A stretch of 64,000 nucleotides of DNA from Chitinophaga sp. Ak27 (GTDB lineage: Bacteria; Bacteroidota; Bacteroidia; Chitinophagales; Chitinophagaceae). Under the pieces are notes generated by a model, which saw only the letters and a program-made list of their open reading frames with translations, ran no database searches and had not been told where the DNA came from. Of this stretch, positions 61,690 to 64,000 are shown in pieces; position 1 is the first letter of the stretch, and every line of letters starts with the position of its first letter. Location of the stretch: assembly GCF_012726295.1 (NCBI RefSeq), contig NZ_JABAOB010000004.1, positions 372,001 through 436,000 of the forward strand, in the 5' to 3' direction. The translations under genes and the position numbers were made by a program.

Positions 61690-62785
61690 ATGACAGCTGA
61701 GCAACTAAAAGCTATGAGGGACCGTTTATATGTCCTGGGAGGTTTTCTTTAACGTACCTGACCGATTAGCAAAAATAGAAAACGACAAACAACTAAGCCT
61801 GGCGCCCGGCTTCTGGGATGACAACGTCAGAGCAACTTCGATTCTGAAGGAAATTAAGGTAAACAAATATTGGGTTGACCTTTATGATCAGGTAAATGCG
61901 GCTATCGATGATAGTGCTGTATTGAATGATTTTTTCAAAGAAGGAGAAGCATCCGAAGAGGAAGTGGAACAAGCATATAGCGATGCATTGACAGCGTTGG
62001 ATGACCTGGAATTTAAGTCGACCTTAAACCAGCCGGAAGACGAAATGCCCGCAGTGCTCACCATCAACTCCGGTGCAGGCGGCACGGAAAGCCAGGATTG
62101 GGCCGAAATGCTACTGCGTATGTACCGCATGTATGGAGAGAAACAAGGCTGGAAAGTATCGGAAATTGATACCCAGTATGGCGACGGCGCCGGTATCAAA
62201 TCCGCAACCCTGGAATTTGATGGCGACTTTGCCTACGGCCACCTGAAAGCAGAAAGCGGTGTACACCGCCTGGTACGCATTTCCCCGTTTGACTCCAACG
62301 CCCGCCGGCATACCTCTTTCGCTTCCGTATACGTATACCCGTTAGTGGATAATACCATCGAGATCGCTGTTAACCCGGCCGACCTGGAATGGGAATTCTA
62401 TCGCTCCGGTGGTAAAGGCGGACAAAACGTAAACAAGGTGGAAACTGCCGTACGTCTGAAACACATTCCCTCCGGCATTATTATCGAATGCCAGCAGGCG
62501 CGTACACAGGGAGAGAACCGCGAGAAAGCCCTCACCATGCTGAAATCACGCCTGTATGAAGAGGAAATCCGCAAAAGAGAAGAGCTGAAAAATGCAGCCA
62601 ACGCCAATAAACGTAAAATCGAATGGGGATCCCAGATCAGATCATACGTATTCCATCCGTATAAAATGATCAAAGACCACCGTACCGACTACGAAGTTGG
62701 AAACGTAGGACCTGTAATGGACGGCGAACTAAACGGATTTATCAAGGCATACCTCATGATGCAGAAGGAAGAGGACAATAATTAA
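61690..62785 (+). CDS. prfB: Peptide chain release factor 2 with programmed +1 frameshift
   Basis: ATG at 61690 opens a 20-codon frame ending in CTT-TAA (stop at 61750). The long frame (61751-62785) is one base ahead. A +1 shift at CTT gives LYVLGGFL joined to NVPDRLAKIENDKQ, which matches the conserved RF2 N-terminus. The long frame holds the peptidyl-transferase motif GGQ (RSGGKGGQNVNKVETAV) and the tripeptide SPF in RISPFDSNARRHT, specific for RF2 and UGA reading. An ATG at 61730 in the long frame would give a shorter protein but is unlikely. Confidence 0.9.
61737..61753 (+). promoter_or_regulatory. prfB +1 frameshift site with UAA stop
   Basis: The internal Shine-Dalgarno-like GGGAGG (61737-61742) sits 4 bases before the slippery CTT (61747-61749), followed by TAA and C. 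The layout copies the known site CUU UGA C of E. coli prfB except that the stop is UAA. Confidence 0.85.
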
Positions 62786-62830
62786 TAAGTATCGACTAAT
62801 AATTAATAAGCGTCCCGGCGCCGTAACCAT

Positions 62831-62838
62831 TAATTTTG
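62831..62838 (+). promoter_or_regulatory. -7 box TAATTTTG of pruA
   Basis: A full TAnnTTTG match, 110 bp before the ATG at 62948; the leader would include the inverted repeat at 62862-62940. Confidence 0.5.
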
Positions 62839-62861
62839 CAGCGGAAACAAATCACGTTGTC

Positions 62862-62940
62862 ATTTGTTTATTTGGTTATTTGTTTATCAGATATTGTCAT
62901 GTTGATGAACAAATAATCAAATAAACAAATATTAAATTCA
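62862..62940 (+). repeat. 23-bp inverted repeat in the pruA leader
   Basis: Arms 62862-62884 and 62918-62940 are complementary over 23 positions with one G-T pair; the loop is 33 nt. It ends 7 bases before the start codon of pruA, so in mRNA it would place the start next to a long hairpin. Confidence 0.75.
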
Positions 62941-62947
62941 GGTTACA

Positions 62948-64000
62948 ATGAATACAGGATACTTTGAGTACGCAGCGCCTGCAAACGAGCCTGTGTTATC
63001 TTATGCACCCGGTTCTGCAGAAAGAATTGCACTAAAGAAACAATTAGCCGCTTTTAAGGCAGAAGTAGCAGATGTACCCATGTATATCGGTGGTAAAGAA
63101 GTACGCACCGGTAATACCGTAGATCTACGCCCTCCCCACGAAATCAAACACAAGCTGGGCCATTTCCATATGGGAGATGCCTCCCACGTGAAAGCCGCCA
63201 TCACAGCCGCATTGGAGGCACGCGAGAAATGGGCAAATATGGATTGGGAACAACGCGCCGGCATCTTCCTCCGCGCCGCTGAGCTCCTGGCTACCAAATA
63301 CCGTTATCATATCAATGCCGCTACCATGCTCGGACAAAGCAAAAATGCTTTCCAGGCTGAAATAGACAGCGCATGCGAACTAATCGACTTCTTACGCTAT
63401 AATGTACACTTTCTCAGTGAAATTTACCGCCAGCAGCCCGTTTGCGCACCCGGTATCCACAACAGGGTAGAATACCGCCCGCTGGAAGGATTTGTACTTG
63501 CCGTTACACCATTCAACTTCACTGCTATTGCCGGTAACCTGCCTACCTCCGCAGCTATGTGCGGTAACGTTGTGGTGTGGAAACCCGCCAACACGCAGGT
63601 ATTCGCCGCCCAGATCATCATGAAAGTGCTGATCGAAGCAGGACTGCCAGCCGGCGTAATCAACCTGGTATACGCAGGAGGACCGCTTATCGGCGACATT
63701 TGCTTTGCAGATCCCCACTTCGCAGGTATTCACTTCACCGGCTCTACCGGCGTATTCCAGACGATGTGGAAAACCATCGGTGAAAATATTCATAAATACA
63801 AAACCTATCCACGTATTGTTGGCGAAACTGGTGGTAAGGACTTCGTGTTGGTACACAAATCTGCCGATGTAGATATTGCCGTTACCGCATTAGCCCGTGG
63901 CGCTTTCGAATACCAGGGCCAAAAATGCTCTGCCGCTTCCCGTGCATACATACCAAACAATCTTGCTGCCGATATAAAATCAAAATTAGTGGCTGAACTG
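62948..64000 (+). CDS. pruA: 1-pyrroline-5-carboxylate (glutamate semialdehyde) dehydrogenase, 5' part
   Basis: 351 codons are visible before the right edge. The aldehyde-dehydrogenase fold is clear: FVLAVTPFNFTAIAGNLPTS (NAD-binding and catalytic Asn in the NFT stretch), VWKPANTQVFAAQ, FTGSTGVFQTMWKTIGENI, GETGGKDFV (catalytic Glu) and GQKCSAASR with the catalytic Cys. The N-terminal segment ADVPMYIGGKEVRTGNTVDL fits the long P5C-dehydrogenase type. It makes glutamate in proline breakdown. The proline dehydrogenase partner is not in the window. Confidence 0.95.
   Translation, partial: MNTGYFEYAAPANEPVLSYAPGSAERIALKKQLAAFKAEVADVPMYIGGKEVRTGNTVDLRPPHEIKHKLGHFHMGDASHVKAAITAALEAREKWANMDWEQRAGIFLRAAELLATKYRYHINAATMLGQSKNAFQAEIDSACELIDFLRYNVHFLSEIYRQQPVCAPGIHNRVEYRPLEGFVLAVTPFNFTAIAGNLPTSAAMCGNVVVWKPANTQVFAAQIIMKVLIEAGLPAGVINLVYAGGPLIGDICFADPHFAGIHFTGSTGVFQTMWKTIGENIHKYKTYPRIVGETGGKDFVLVHKSADVDIAVTALARGAFEYQGQKCSAASRAYIPNNLAADIKSKLVAEL

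Noticed and set aside
61690..61752. prfB frameshift as a sequencing error or pseudogene
   Set aside because: The upstream frame encodes the conserved RF2 N-terminus and the site has the SD-like sequence, CTT and stop in the known arrangement, so programmed shifting is the better reading.

Overview
The window looks like chromosomal DNA from a Bacteroidota bacterium, most probably a Chitinophaga-like member of the Chitinophagaceae. The signs are a SusC-type TonB receptor, an ECF sigma/FecR/TonB-receptor/DUF4249 set, a bactofilin, a DUF3276 PUR-alpha-like protein, DUF4142 and DUF3820 proteins, start codons mostly without Shine-Dalgarno sequences, and many -7 boxes of the Bacteroidota type TAnnTTTG. 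No rRNA, tRNA, CRISPR array, insertion sequence or prophage was recognised. About 61 genes are supported.

Layout: 1-885 is the N-terminal part of a SusC receptor (minus strand). 1130-3746 holds an SGNH hydrolase, a class C beta-lactamase-fold hydrolase, a tiny ORF with two hairpins, and a DnaQ-fold exonuclease. 3755-6109 is an FtsX/MacB-type permease. 6263-19508 is an L-rhamnose locus: a divergent GntR-type regulator, then rhaT, a fused rhamnulose-1-phosphate aldolase/lactaldehyde dehydrogenase, rhaI, rhaB, an esterase, a GH106 and a GH78-type alpha-L-rhamnosidase. A 10-bp direct-repeat operator in front of rhaT is also found in front of the SusC gene, which ties the receptor to the same regulon.

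19598-23629 (minus strand) carries MarR/SRPBCC, a Tat-exported Gfo/Idh/MocA protein, and the peroxide set ohr, PfpI/DJ-1, ohrR. 23904-25841 is a tight three-gene ADP-ribose module: PARG-like macrodomain, NADAR and Tpt1/KptA. 25959-31904 holds map, a BNR sialidase-like protein, an RNA methyltransferase, Lrp/AsnC, a methyltransferase and a lipoprotein. 32012-33884 holds DUF3820, a bactofilin, and an actin-like ATPase whose phosphate-1 motif lies at the C-terminus, which suggests a circular permutation. 34196-41869 has an M1 peptidase and an iron-dicitrate-style cell-surface signalling set.

42224-49208 contains an acyl-CoA dehydrogenase, SGNH and alpha/beta hydrolases, an SPFH plus zinc-ribbon pair and DUF4142. 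49280-53046 is a seven-gene minus-strand run with thiol, sulfur and electrophile-defence themes. 53345-64000 is housekeeping: a DnaQ/GIY-YIG nuclease, purC, an ABC exporter, the PUR-alpha-like protein, pgi, a TspO-related protein, prfB with a programmed +1 frameshift at a UAA stop, and the start of pruA.

The strongest leads are the permuted actin/bactofilin operon, the ADP-ribose triad, the shared rhamnose operator, and the UAA-type prfB frameshift site.
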